Assembly: GCA_037013495.1 (NCBI GenBank)
Contig: CM072801.1
Coordinates: 14,127,501-14,191,500 of the forward strand
Length of the DNA: 64,000 bases
DNA from: Hippophae tibetana
Lineage: Eukaryota; Streptophyta; Magnoliopsida; Rosales; Elaeagnaceae
Direction of reading: 5' to 3'
Both the position numbers and the translations under genes were made by a program. The notes under the pieces are model-generated. The model was not told the origin of the DNA. It worked only from the letters and a program-made list of their open reading frames with translations, and searched no databases. Positions 24,380-36,500 of this stretch are shown in pieces. Within the stretch, counting starts at the first letter, position 1. Every line of letters begins with the position of its first letter.

Positions 24380-27030
24380 ATCCAATGGATTTATAGTTAT
24401 TTACCTTGATGATGGTGAATGGATATGACCATCTACTCTTAAGTTTTCCCAAAAATAGTTTGAGTCCAAAGTTGTACAATAATACTTCCTATCTTGATTC
24501 AAAAATATAGTGCACAATTGTAATTCCTTCTTTTTTCTTTCTTTTGTGCAGCTTGACATTCTCATAAGCACTCCACTGTAGCTCATCTAGTTCATTTATT
24601 TGCAACATCCTTTTCACCTCTCTATTTGACCCTTTCGCTTGCTCACTTGTCTAGGGATGATAGGGAAAAAGGTTGAGTTCCAATTTGGGTAGCTCTTTAA
24701 TGGATGGTTTGAATTAAGAATCTATCCCAAGACACTCCACAATAGAATTATATACACACACGAGAGTGGGGATTAAGAATGGACATGGGGACGATCGGGG
24801 ACGATTTTTGATATAATTGTCCCCGAACTGAATTAAAAAACCTATACCCAAAACCGTATGAAAATTGTTACAGTTCGGGGACGGTTTTTTACCCGCATGT
24901 AATGGTTTGGGGTGGTTATGAAAAAACCCTGAAAAAAATAATTTAATTAATTAAATATAATTAATTTCGTGTATGAGTGGGTACGATTTTTAGTATAACC
25001 GTAACCGAACTACAACCGTTGTTTTATGTTCGGTTTTTACCCGAAATCGTCCCCACCCGTACCCAAAATTAATTATATTTAATTAATTAATTTATATATT
25101 TAATAAATTAAATTATAAATAAAAAATTAATTATATATATATATATATATATATTTCGGGGTTTTTTCGTAATCGCCCCGAACCGTTATCCGTAGGTAAA
25201 AAATCGTCCTCAAATTGTAACGATTTTCGAGTGATTTCAGATATAAGTTTTATAATTCGGTTCAGGGATGATCATATCAAAAACCATCATTGCCCATCCC
25301 CGTGCCCATTCCTACACGAGAGGTATAACCTCCAAAAAGTTCACTTAGTCAATAATATCAACTTGCATCAAAGACTCCACAATTTCATAAAGAAACAAGT
25401 TAAGTTGTTTTGTGGTGAATTAATCTCATTCTCATCGTCTTAAGTGTGTGTAGTTCAACAAATTTTGTTAACTTATCAGTATAAGAGTATATGCTTAAGT
25501 GAGTGTTATGGTATTCACTAGCATGTGTGTTTACAAAATTAACAAGCACATAATCTAAAATATCACTAGCGCACATGTCATAATGCCCATTAGTAATTGG
25601 TTTACTAGTAACATTTATTCTAAAGAAATCACTGGAATTATTAGTATTAAAAAATTTAGTTGCTTTAAAAAGTTAAATGTTACCTGATCAATTTGCACTC
25701 TCATTATAAGCTCACTTTTTTATACATCAATGAGTGTTATTTTGATTGCTAAGAACAAATGACCAAGTATGATAGAAATGTCACAATTCTTTTCCATGTC
25801 TAGCATGAGTAAATTTGATGGAAAAAAGAATTTGTCCATTCTTGTCAACACATCTTCTACCACTTCTTGGGGTCACTTGGTTAACCTATCTACCATTTAC
25901 AATGTCACCGAAATGGATTTGGCTTTACCAACTTCCAATCTCTTGAATACCGATAATTGCTTGAGTATACTAGCATTCAAATCACAAATGGCTTGCTTAA
26001 GTGTATGTTCCTAATAGTGTAATGGATGTTCAAGCTACCTGGTTTCTTTAGTTTCTATGGTATTTTTATATCCAAGATGACATTATAGCCTTTAGTCAAG
26101 TTTATTGTCTCACTATCATCAAGTCTCATTTTTTAAATAGTATGTCTGTCATGAATTTGGTATAGAAGGGTATATGTTCAAGTGCATCTACCAAAGGTAT
26201 GTTGATGTGTAACTTTTGAAGATATCCAAGAATTTAGAAAACTACTTTTCTAGCTTTTGTTTTTGCAATCTTTGAAGGAAAGGTATGGTAGGTGTATAAA
26301 GGTTTCCTTTCTTTAGTTAAGTTCCTTCCTCTAAAACTTAACCACCTCTTAAGGCTATGACTTCATAATACTCATTACCCTATCCTTTTGAGTTCATAAG
26401 TGTATCACTTGAAAGGTTACAATGAGGTCTTTGACTAATAATTTAGATTAGTTACCCTATTTCGATCTCTAAACTTTGGATAGAAACCTTTTGAGTGGAT
26501 TGTAGGTGATTACTTTTATATTTATTGATTAAATTAAGTCCTTTATCATCCATATTAAAGCATTTATGTTATCCTTATTAGATGGCTTCTTTTCTTGGGC
26601 TTGTGGCGATTGCGATTGTTGAAAATACCATGATGGGAATGATTTACGGTTGAATTAATTACCACCTTGATTGTTATTATTTTTTTCAAGAAAATTTTGG
26701 ACGATTTCTTCATTCTGGGTTGTACATGTTTGAGTATGGGTTTCTTTGGTATTTTTGATTGTTGGCATAACTCACTATTTTAGGAAGGTTCCTATATGCC
26801 TCGATAGAATGAGGTCCATTGTAATAATTACATATAATAAATGAACTTTATACCATATTCATCCCTACAGGGCACCATCTAGCTTCTTAGTTAACCTTAA
26901 TAACAAAACATTTATTTGAGCTTGTATTGCTACTATGGTATCTACATCTATTACTCGAGTTGTTTTCTTTAAGTTGAGACTCTTTATAGGCTATTGGTAA
27001 TTATTGGATGCCATTTCATCTTAGAGTTGT
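24380..27030 (-). pseudogene. Athila-like Ty3/gypsy relic (gag, protease, integrase tail)
   Basis: Minus strand, read from right to left. At about 26960-26880 comes a gag segment AIQAQINVLLLRLTKKLDGA. At about 26720-26590 gag continues as FNRKSFPSWYFQQSQSPQAQ. At about 26000-25680 the protease region reads VVEDVLTRMDKFFFPSNLLM, LDMEKNCDISIILGHLFLA and RVQIDQVTFNF. Lastly, at about 24600-24380, the integrase C-terminal part reads YNFGLKLFLGKLKSRWSYPF. Reverse transcriptase and the integrase core are missing. Stops such as TGG to TGA are frequent. A MITE is inserted at 24767-25314. The order and motifs fit the Athila lineage. Confidence 0.75.
24767..25314. mobile_element. hAT-like miniature element nested in the Athila relic
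   Basis: Flanked by identical CACGAGAG octamers (24759-24766 and 25315-25322), the 8-bp duplication expected for hAT. The inner ends are inverted: AGAATGGACATGGGGACGAT on the left, and on the right the reverse complement of GGAATGGGCACGGGGATGGG. The interior is rich in inverted CCCGAAC/GTTCGGG and CGATTTT motifs and holds an AT microsatellite. No coding capacity. Confidence 0.7.
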
Positions 27031-27039
27031 GTCATGTTA

Positions 27040-27900
27040 CTTGTAACTTTGATTAATTATAGTGGATTGTTCTTCTTGACACACTAATTGCAAGTGTATG
27101 CGTCGTGTTAGTAATAAAATGTACCTAAGTACATGTATTGTATTATAATAAAAAAAACCTTTTGTTCCATTCGTAGGTAAGATAATTGCTTCATTAAACC
27201 CTAAAATGAATTTTAAATCTTTCATAGTGATGACTCTATGAAAGTAAAGTTATTAGCACATTTTTTATTTAATATTTATTTATTTTATTTAATAAATAAT
27301 ATTTTTGAGACAAAAATATTAAAATATAAACGTTTTAGTGAAAATGGGTGAAAATATATTTTTTTAGATTTTTTATGAATTTTTAATGAATGACCAATCA
27401 GAAGTTATCATATGGCATGCCATGCAAGCAAATAAGTTGACTGGGTAAACCACGTGGATGCCATGCAAGCAGGGACAACGAATCAGGTTATGCCACGTGT
27501 GATGAGGACGAACTACCTACCACATGTCGACACAACGTTCAATCCGAGTTCGTGCACGGTTAAACAGAATCAACACGTGTCACCACGCGATTGCTCCTCA
27601 CGTTCCACTCGTGTGCCGCGCTATCTATTTAAGTATTTCTAGATATTTTCTCAAATATCTTCTTAGTTACCAAAAATAATTTAATTAATTATTGCTATTT
27701 ACTTTTAGTTATGTTAATTTTGCTTTCTTAAAATATAAAACACAAAAAAAATGATTTTGATTTTTTTTAGTTTTAAAAATTAATTTGTAATAAAATAATT
27801 TTCGTGGGAACGATATTTTCTTATCATTTTATTACTTATTACGATACGTATACTTGCGTATTCATTACACACACAATTTGTGTGCGTGATCACATAACAT
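27040..27900. other. Probable LTR or untranslated relic beside the Athila-like element
   Basis: Contains the right copy of the 23035-23140 repeat, then a less AT-rich stretch at 27400-27640 with repeated CCATGCAAGCA and CACGTG motifs. Near 27825-27890 GGGAACGATATTTTCTTATC and TACTTGCGTA resemble the end region of plant Athila-type repeats. No target duplication found, so limits are approximate. Confidence 0.35.
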
Positions 27901-29860
27901 CTTCACTCAAGGTTTAAAACATTGATGTTAATCAAGATGTTTAGGTAATTTTTTTTTATGAAAATGTTGAATATTGTCAACATAAACTTTAAACGAAATC
28001 ATAAAAACTATTAAAACTTTATCATAAGTATTAAATTTTTTTATAAAATTTTATAAGACATCAAAACAATCAATTACTTATATTTTAAACTACTTTTTAT
28101 TTAATATATGCGTTTTTAAATACTTATAACATTTATATTGATAAATAAGTTAACCAATTAAAATATTGTATAGTAAAATATTATAGAATAAATAATTAAA
28201 AGATCTAAAATAATTAAGTAGATCATCTATTTATATTAACTATATTATAAATAGATAAATTTCGATAATATGAAAAGAAATTTTATTAATAAATGAAGAA
28301 AAATGGCATAGAAGTTTATTAGATTAAGTTATTTATATACAATGTTTGCTTCGTTACCTGTAAAAAAAGGTTAATTAAAGATTAATTCTATTATTTTAAT
28401 AATTTTTCTATTAAGTAATTGAATGCGATTAAAATACGAGTTTTTGATAATAATACATTGAAAGTTAGTATAATTGTTTTTTACAAAAAAAATTGTTTTA
28501 ATGTTTAATACTTTCCATTGTTTTCTTAATTTTTTAATTTTTTTTAAAAATTAAAATATATATTTAAATAACTGATATTTGAATATTATTATTATTGATT
28601 TTTTCTTAAACAAATTTATTTTTATCCTTGTTAAAAATTTACATTTTAATCTTTTCTTAATAATTTGACAAAAATAATAATAATTTAATATAAAATTCAT
28701 TAAATTAATATAATTTATTCTTAATTGGCCACTTTTTAATAATTAAAAGAATAAATACTTTTATTTTTAATCTAAATAACTAAATAATTAAAATGATCTA
28801 ATCTAATGGACGTATATATCAACTCGTCCTAAAGAATGTACTCTCTTTGTTATGACTTATGACCAATAAATCTCATGTTATAGGTACAATTTATATTTGT
28901 CAACTTCTATCAATATTTTAGTGATAATATTCATAATATTTAAAATATTATAATAAAAAATTAATATTTTTACCATATAAAAAATGCTTTATAGTATAAT
29001 TTTGTGATGATCTTAAATGATTTATGAGTTTGTGATCGATTCCTCAATTATTTAATATTGATAAATATAAAAATAATGTGTCACATTTATATGTAAGATC
29101 TAATCAAATCTTAACAAATAATACGTGATTATTATAAATTTATGATATATAGTAGTGCTCTTAACGATAATGATAAGTAAACCATAATTTGATTATCTTT
29201 TTGACAATTTTATGATAATTTATCCAAAAGATAAAAATATTATGGTAGGAGGTTAGTAAGTGTAAAATGTTAAAAATAATTAATTCTCTATAATACTCTA
29301 TTCTATAATAAAAAAGAATAATATGTTATTTTAGAATAATCTTAGTTAATATTTTTAATATATCATTTGTAGAATATCTTAAAATCTAATAGTTTATTTA
29401 ATATATAAGTTATGTTGTGTATATATAATGTGTGAGTAAAAAAAAAAAGTGAAGTGGTGTAACAAATAATACATAATGAATACTAATGTTATTTAATAAT
29501 GATTTAATATTAATTTATTAAAGTATTTTATATTATATATATGTATTTTAACTCAATAATTATATATGAAAGTAGATGGTGAGAAGATGGTCAAATTAGG
29601 AGAATACTAGCGAGTAAGATGTTGATATATTTTTTATTAAAATATATAATTTTTATTTAATTTTTAATAAATTAAAAAATTTAAATTAATTGATAACAAC
29701 TTTTAATTATAAAATTAAATAAATTTATCTTAATAATCCCGAAGTTTTATGAATAGTTGGGAGAAGTATATTATCTACAATCTATTTTTCCGGTAGACGT
29801 GACACTGTCATACTCGAAAATCAACGTGTCCCAAACACATCAGGCTTCGGGCTTGAGCCG
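27901..29860. other. AT-rich intergenic region, no gene seen
   Basis: Only AT-rich sequence with short homopolymer runs. No open frame, family motif or clear repeat structure. Confidence 0.5.
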
Positions 29861-30442
29861 CACGGCGCCGTTTATCTATTTGACCGCTGTTCCGTACAAG
29901 ACAAAAATATATGGCAAAGTCACGCGTTCTTAGTCACGCGCAATGCACAAATAAAAGAATTCCAATATTAATGTAAATCTTATTCTCATCCTCCTTCCAT
30001 AAAATAAGAAAATAAAAAAATTAAGAGGAAGCCAAAAAAAAAGAAAGAAAGAAAGAATACCGAAACCGAGCTCTTCTATTCTGCACGCAATAAAAAAAAA
30101 AAAAACACTCCAGGGAGAAGTGAAGAGATTTGAATCTATAAAAAAAAGTCGCCGTATCTTTGAAATCCCGCTTTGTCTCAATGTGAGTCGGCAGTGATCG
30201 GTTCTCCGAACTCCGTCGTTTTGATTATTGGTGTCCGATCGTATAGTTGAAGCGAGAGTTTTGATGCAATTTTGAGAATTCATTTTGGTTTGGTTTGTTT
30301 GCGTATTGGGGATTTGAATTGCCTGGTGGTATTTTTCACGTGGGTTTGTGATTTTGTATTGCCAAAGCCGTTTTGGGGGGTTTTGGTTTGTGGTTCCTTT
30401 GGGCTTAGTGGTTGGGTGGGTAGGAGAGGGTTCTGGGAAGTT

Positions 30443-30508
30443 ATGTTGGACTTTAGGGAACCTGGGTTTGTGAAGGTTTTGGGATTAGGGTTAGGGTTTT
30501 TGTGTTAG
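30443..30508 (+). other. Possible upstream ORF in the leader of the CW gene
   Basis: A 21-codon frame opens MLDFREPGFV and ends at TAG, 26 bases before the main ATG at 30535. An ATG-TGA start-stop pair also lies at 30181-30186, and a short ATG CAA TTT TGA at about 30264. Whether these are in the mature leader depends on the unknown transcription start and any leader intron (GTGAGT at 30183 could be a donor). Confidence 0.3.
30482..30500 (+). promoter_or_regulatory. Telo-box-like repeat in the leader
   Basis: GGATTAGGGTTAGGGTTTTT contains two plant telomere-type repeats (reverse of AAACCCTAA), an element common near the start of plant housekeeping and translation genes. It overlaps the 3' end of the possible upstream ORF. 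Confidence 0.45.
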
Positions 30509-30534
30509 AAGGGTGGTTGTGGAGTTAAGGTTTG

Positions 30535-33500
30535 ATGGGCTTGGAAATGTTGGACAATAGTGAGCTTGAAGAAGGCGAGGCTTGCTATTACAAGGATGAC
30601 GATGAAAATATTAACCCTGACACTGATCTCTCTTACATTGTAAGGGTGCCATTCTGGTTTTGTTTCACTGAAGTTCAAGTTTCTCATTCCAATTTTGTTT
30701 GGTTAATTGATGGTAATATCCAATGAAAATTTTAACTCGTTTGGAAAATATTGGTTTCAAATGATGTTTATACGAAAGCTAATTGTAACACCTTGTTTGA
30801 TTTCTCAGAATAATCTCCCCAAAAGTGCCATAATGTATTCTCTCCTTAATCTAATGGACTGTAATAGTAAATTGATGGGTAAAATTGAATTAAGTATCTT
30901 TGGGAAAACACAAAAACATCAAATGTTAAATTTAGAGTCTTATCTTTTGTTCTTTAAATTGTCCCAATCCAATTGAACATGTTGGTAATGAAAGGTTTTT
31001 GGAATCTGCTGTTGATTTAGGATGCTACTAGTTCTAGAATTGATTTAGTTTTGCTCTTTTGAGTAGATTGCAATATTCATGGTAATTACTGAGCAATTGA
31101 AAAATGTGAGATCCTCATCTTAATTGATTATCGTGAATTTAGTTTGTCATCTCCTGCTTTTCTCGAAATTTTCATGCTTTCTTTGCTGGTTTTCTAAGTT
31201 GTTATTGCTATCCAGTTGCTGAAGTAACTTTGCAATGCGTAAGCTATTACTTGACTATTTTGGATATATGCTTGAGAACCACCAAATAGAAAGTTTAGCT
31301 TCTTTTTTCTTTTTCATTTTCTGTTTGTCGACATTTGCATGACGATTTATTGAAACTTAAGCAAAATAGTTCTCACACCCAATTGCTAGAGTTTAGGTTT
31401 ACATGTGTTTCTATTGGTTGGGAAATAACATCCAGCATTTGCTGTTTATTCAGTTACAATGTTGTCAGTACTAAAACTTACATAATGTCTTTGGAACATA
31501 TTAATCTCAGAATTGAAGGTTCTTATCATTGTAGTTTATTGTTGGTATTCCGGCTGTAAATTTGTTTATGTTTACAAAATTATGAGCATGAACACAATGT
31601 TTAGATTTTGAATCTTGCTCTTTAAAGGATGAGAAGATCCAAAGTGTTTTGGGCCATTTTAAGAAAGATTTCGAAGGTGGCATTTTTGCAGAGAATTTGG
31701 GTAAGTGACCTGGAAGGTTCTAGATCATCAAGAGAATCTCAAATGCAGTTATGCTGTTTATGTGCCCTCAATAAATTGAGAATGACAGTATTCCTAATTT
31801 TTATGGCAGGGGCAAAATACGGTGGATATGGTTCATTTCTCCCTACTTACGAGCACTCACCCTCTGTTTCATCTCATCCACAGACACAGCAGAAGATCCA
31901 ACAGATATCTATGGAGGTATAAGGAAAGTTTAATTTTTTTGATATTTATCCTTGGGCAGGAAGAGACGCACAAACACATGTACACGTCCATGCATGCATG
32001 CATTAGTGTATTTACTTATTCGTTTTTGTAAACGTATGCACCCAACTTCCTTGCATCTCTATAGTCTATTTTTCTTAAGCATTTTGGGTTGTATTACTAT
32101 GCAGGTTGCCCCTCAAAATTCAAGAGTTTCTAAAAGTGCAACTCTGCCTGCAAGGCTTGAAATTGTTCCATCCACACACCAGCCATTTAATCATTCAAGG
32201 ATACCTCCTGCGAATGTCTTGGTTAAGAAAGATTCCCATTTTTCTACTGCTCAGATTGCCCAGAAGTGTTCTTCAAAAGATGAAACTTTTAACAGAACAA
32301 GAACTCTGACTGATCATAGACCACTCAAGGTTCGGATCAAAATGAGTTCTGCTAATATTGCACAGAAGAATGCAATATATAGTGGTTTAGGGCTTGACGA
32401 CTCTCCATCTTCCTCTTTGGGAGAGAGCCCTGAGGAAAGTAAAGGAGTAGCGTCCAGATCTCAAGTGACTATAAATGAGTCGCTCACTAACATTCTTCAG
32501 GTGACGGTTTTGCCCTACTATTTCTTTGGTTTCTGTTTTATACATCAGTAGATGAAACTAAATGATGTGATTGCATTTGAACAGGTTATGACTTCCTTTC
32601 CGGTACCTGAAAATGTACTGATATCACCACTTCATGACAGCCTTCTTTGCTTGATAAAAGAAGAAAAACATCACGGAGAAAGCATATTGGAGCATTCTCC
32701 AAATGGTGTTGAAGAGGATAACAGGTCAGTTTCACAGAGGGAAGGTAAGAAGTTGCTTAAAGAGAGCAGAAGGAAATTAGCTGGTAAAAGCAAGAAACAG
32801 AGAGAACCAAAGTACAAAAGTGGTAGTCTTTTCGAGAATGACTTGGCAATTGCTGAGAAGAGGACATTGGAAAAGGAGAATCCAAAAGTCAAGGAGTGTA
32901 TGTCTAATGGTTTGAAATGCATGCCTCTATCCAATTCGTTACTTTATGCTAATCGGGCATCTGAAGTATCCCGGAACTCTATTAATAATGAGGTGAAAGG
33001 CGGGCCAAGCAGCTCTGAACTGGAAAAAGAGGAACCTTTGGAGTCAATATTTGGTCCGGACAAGAACAAGAAGCAAAATTCTAGGAGTAGATTGTTGGAA
33101 AAGGATTTGGATAAAAGAGTAAAAGATTTACCCAAGAATCTTCCAAGTGACTTTAGGGATGATGGCAGGTGCAATGGTAACAAGATTTCTGCCATCTCGG
33201 ATACTCACTGTGACGTGTCAAAAGGTGAAAAAGATCTAGACCCATGTACACAGAATATTGGTCAGAATAATATATTTCATGAAGAGGTTGAAAAAATTGT
33301 GCCTCATAAGAAGGAAAAGTCATCTTTTGGAGGCAAGAATAAGTCAAAGCCGGTATTAGGCAATGGAAAGACAGCTGCTGCTTCAACAGATGGGTTGAAG
33401 GTTGGTATGGATGAAGTCGTAAAAGACCAAAAAAATGCTATTTATCATGCTGGCCCATGTATCACTAAAAGGGAGAAGCTTAAGTCTCATAAAAAACACA

Positions 33501-36500
33501 TAGTGAGAGATAGTAATACAGAGGTTGTGTGGAGCAAAGATTATGAACAGGCAAGTGATGTGTTGGACCTAAGAAAGAGGTTTCCAGGTGAGAGGTCCAA
33601 AGATGTTAGGATTGGTAAAGTTGAAGTACAACGGAAACCGCTTTTAGAAAAACTCAAAGAAACACCAAGCAGTTATGACCAGTTAATGTCAGAGCTATCT
33701 GTTAAAGATGCTTCAAATGCATATCTTCCTACAGTGGAAAATAAAATTGGTTCACAGATAGTACAGTCAGAAGCAGCTCCTGTTCTTATAGAAGATTGGG
33801 TGCAGTGTGACATTTGTAGAAAGTGGCGACTTCTACCGCTTGGTATAAAGCCGGAGAGCCTTCCACAGTTATGGTTGTGTAGCATGCTAAACTGGCTGTA
33901 AGTTTCTTTCTCACTGAGGTTCAAACTTGACAATGTTCCCTATGCTTTTGGATTATCTATTAATAGTTATGGACAAAGTTCAGTTTGGTGTCCATTAATA
34001 TTAAGTTTGCAGTGTCATTTCTCTCATGTATGTGTTCCTATTCTCATCACTTTTGACATTGTATTTTGTAACTATGTAACTCACTTACATATTTAATTAC
34101 GTATCATGGTTTTAAAATGAATTTGTGGAGTGTAACTCATGATGAGGTGTTCTTTAAAAGCCATGAGGCTTACACCTCGTAGAGGTGAGGTAGTAACCCT
34201 TGATGCAAAATAGTATGTGCCTCAGTTAATTCAATTTTTAAGTTTTTAACATGAGTTTTTGATTAATTAGTAGATAACATTAATTTGTTAGGGATTTTTT
34301 TATTTTATTTTGAGTAATGCTAGGTAACACTACTAAAATGAGCATATATTTACCACCACTTACATGGAAAGTTGTGATTGGATAGTGCATGTGGGTCATA
34401 TATTTCAAGCAATAAATTCAGCTAAATCTCATTTATTTTGCTTACTTACGTCAAAACACTCTTTGCCACTTAAGTGGCAGATTAGTGAAACTATGTAGTA
34501 GTAGTTATAAATGTCATTATTCTTTTGTTTTATCTCATTTTGATTTGTTGGAGATAAATTATGTCCAATTGACTTTGCAGGTAATGCATATTTTTTATCA
34601 TCTTTCATCTTATCACGATGAATTATATAAAATTATTTGGCACTTTGTGGTTGCTAGTATTGGTGGATCTAGTTGGCCCCTGTCCCCTCACTCCTCTCAC
34701 CTCTTGATAATTTTTTTTTAGGTGTAATATATATTGAAATTATCAACAAATTATATGAATAAAATAAAATTGTGTCCCCCTGAATTTAGCTTTTAGGTCT
34801 TCGCATTCATTAACTTACTTACAAATTCAATAATTTAAACATATTTATACTCAAATAAGATACATATAACATTTTTTTTATTAAATAAAAAATAACACAT
34901 ATAGTTATGTTAACTCATTATTATTAATTATTAATTTGAAGATTATAAGAAATGAGAAGCAATTAGTACAAATTTTTATTGTTCATTTGGTACCCTCCTA
35001 ACTTAAAATCTAGATCCGTCACTGGTTGCTAGTATGATAATATTAATGAATTTTATTTTTAAGTTACATTTAGTTGATTAGAAGTTTCCTATTTTTTTGA
35101 GTGTCTATTTCTTGTTGTAATATTTCTATTTTCTTAATTCTCTATGATTCATTATAAAAAAAATAATTCTATTTCATAATAAGGCTATTCCCTAGCCTAT
35201 TTATTTTCCCATAATTAGGATGATGCCTTATTATTTCCTTTTATTTTATGGTTGTTTCCTTTTGGTGTCTTCTCACTGCTTATGAAATTGTCTTGTAGAC
35301 CTGGAATGAGTAGGTGTGACATCAGCCAGGAGGAGACAACAAATGCACTATATGCCCTTTACCAACCACCTCTACCTGATAGTCAAAATAACCTACACTA
35401 TCAAGCTAAAGGGGGTTCTAGATTAACTTCAGTTGATCCTGGTCACCTTGATAAGAATTACCAAAAGCATAATTCCAATGATGATTCTAATCGAGTGACC
35501 AAGAAATATGGTCTCAAGAAATTATCAAATGTTGGTAACAGTTCTAATCCAACAGAAAGCAGCTTGCATGAACCTACAAATAATAGAAACTTGAATGATA
35601 TTAATAAGCCTCCTATAGAAAATAAATTAGTTAAGAGGTCTAAACCTCATTATATGAGTCAGTCAGACAACTTGGTTACAGGGAAAAATATGTCCAAGCA
35701 GAGTGAAAAGCATGTGAATGGAGGTTTGTGTCTTGTTTTATAATCATTATTTTTAGCCGCATGTATCGCATAACAGTGATTTGTCTCTTGTCCTTTTGCC
35801 AACTCTACAGGGGATGCCAAAGAAATGAAAAACAGAAAGAGGGAGACAGACCAATCTGCAGGTGGAGTTTCAAAGAAGCCTAAGATTGAAGTTATGTATG
35901 ATGCTATAAAACATCGGAATTCTGATGTGGATGTAGGGAAGGTAGCTCTGGGTTCCAATACCGGTAAACCAACTAAGGTATGTGTGAAGGATAGTTGTTT
36001 ATCTAAGGAGACAAAAATTGATGGAAAGGGCATGTTACAAATTTCTCTACAGAGAGTGGAGCACCAAAGTCGGGTTTCATCAGGTGGTGGATCTTTTGAT
36101 GTGAAAATGTCCAATGGAGCAGATGCTTCCATGAAGAAAAGAAAATTGAAAGATTGGCAAGATAGTCAGAGCCATGTGAAGACTTTTCAGAATGCTGTAT
36201 ATGATGGAAAGGTTGATACAGAAGAAAGTAGTGAAAGTGGATTCAAGAAGGAAAAGAAGATCAGGATTTCAAAACCTGAACAGGAGCTGAGTGCTAAAGG
36301 TGATAATAATAGATCAAACAGGAAAGGCAGAGTGGCGCAGAATATATTGTCAAGCAATAAAAGTAACCAAGTTGATGGCAGGGAAAAGGATGGAAATAGC
36401 TATAGGGAGGGTCAATCCAGGAAGCCAAGTAAAAGGATGGAATTTCAACAGACAATAGATAGTCCATGTTCGGTAAGAAAGGATTTGGGGTCCAGGCATT

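Noticed and set aside
25769..26014. 81-codon plus-strand frame
   Set aside because: The opposite strand matches Athila protease; the plus frame is a shadow.
27454..27642. 62-codon plus-strand frame in a less AT-rich stretch
   Set aside because: No recognisable motif, and the stretch looks like repeat-derived DNA with CACGTG and CCATGCAAGCA copies.
30272..30508. 78-codon plus-strand frame in the CW leader
   Set aside because: It has no internal homology and its first ATG is at 30443; only the short upstream ORF is worth noting.
31952..32551. Continuous 199-codon plus-strand frame as a separate gene
   Set aside because: Only 32105-32500 is coding, as exon 4 of the CW gene; the frame continues by chance into both introns.
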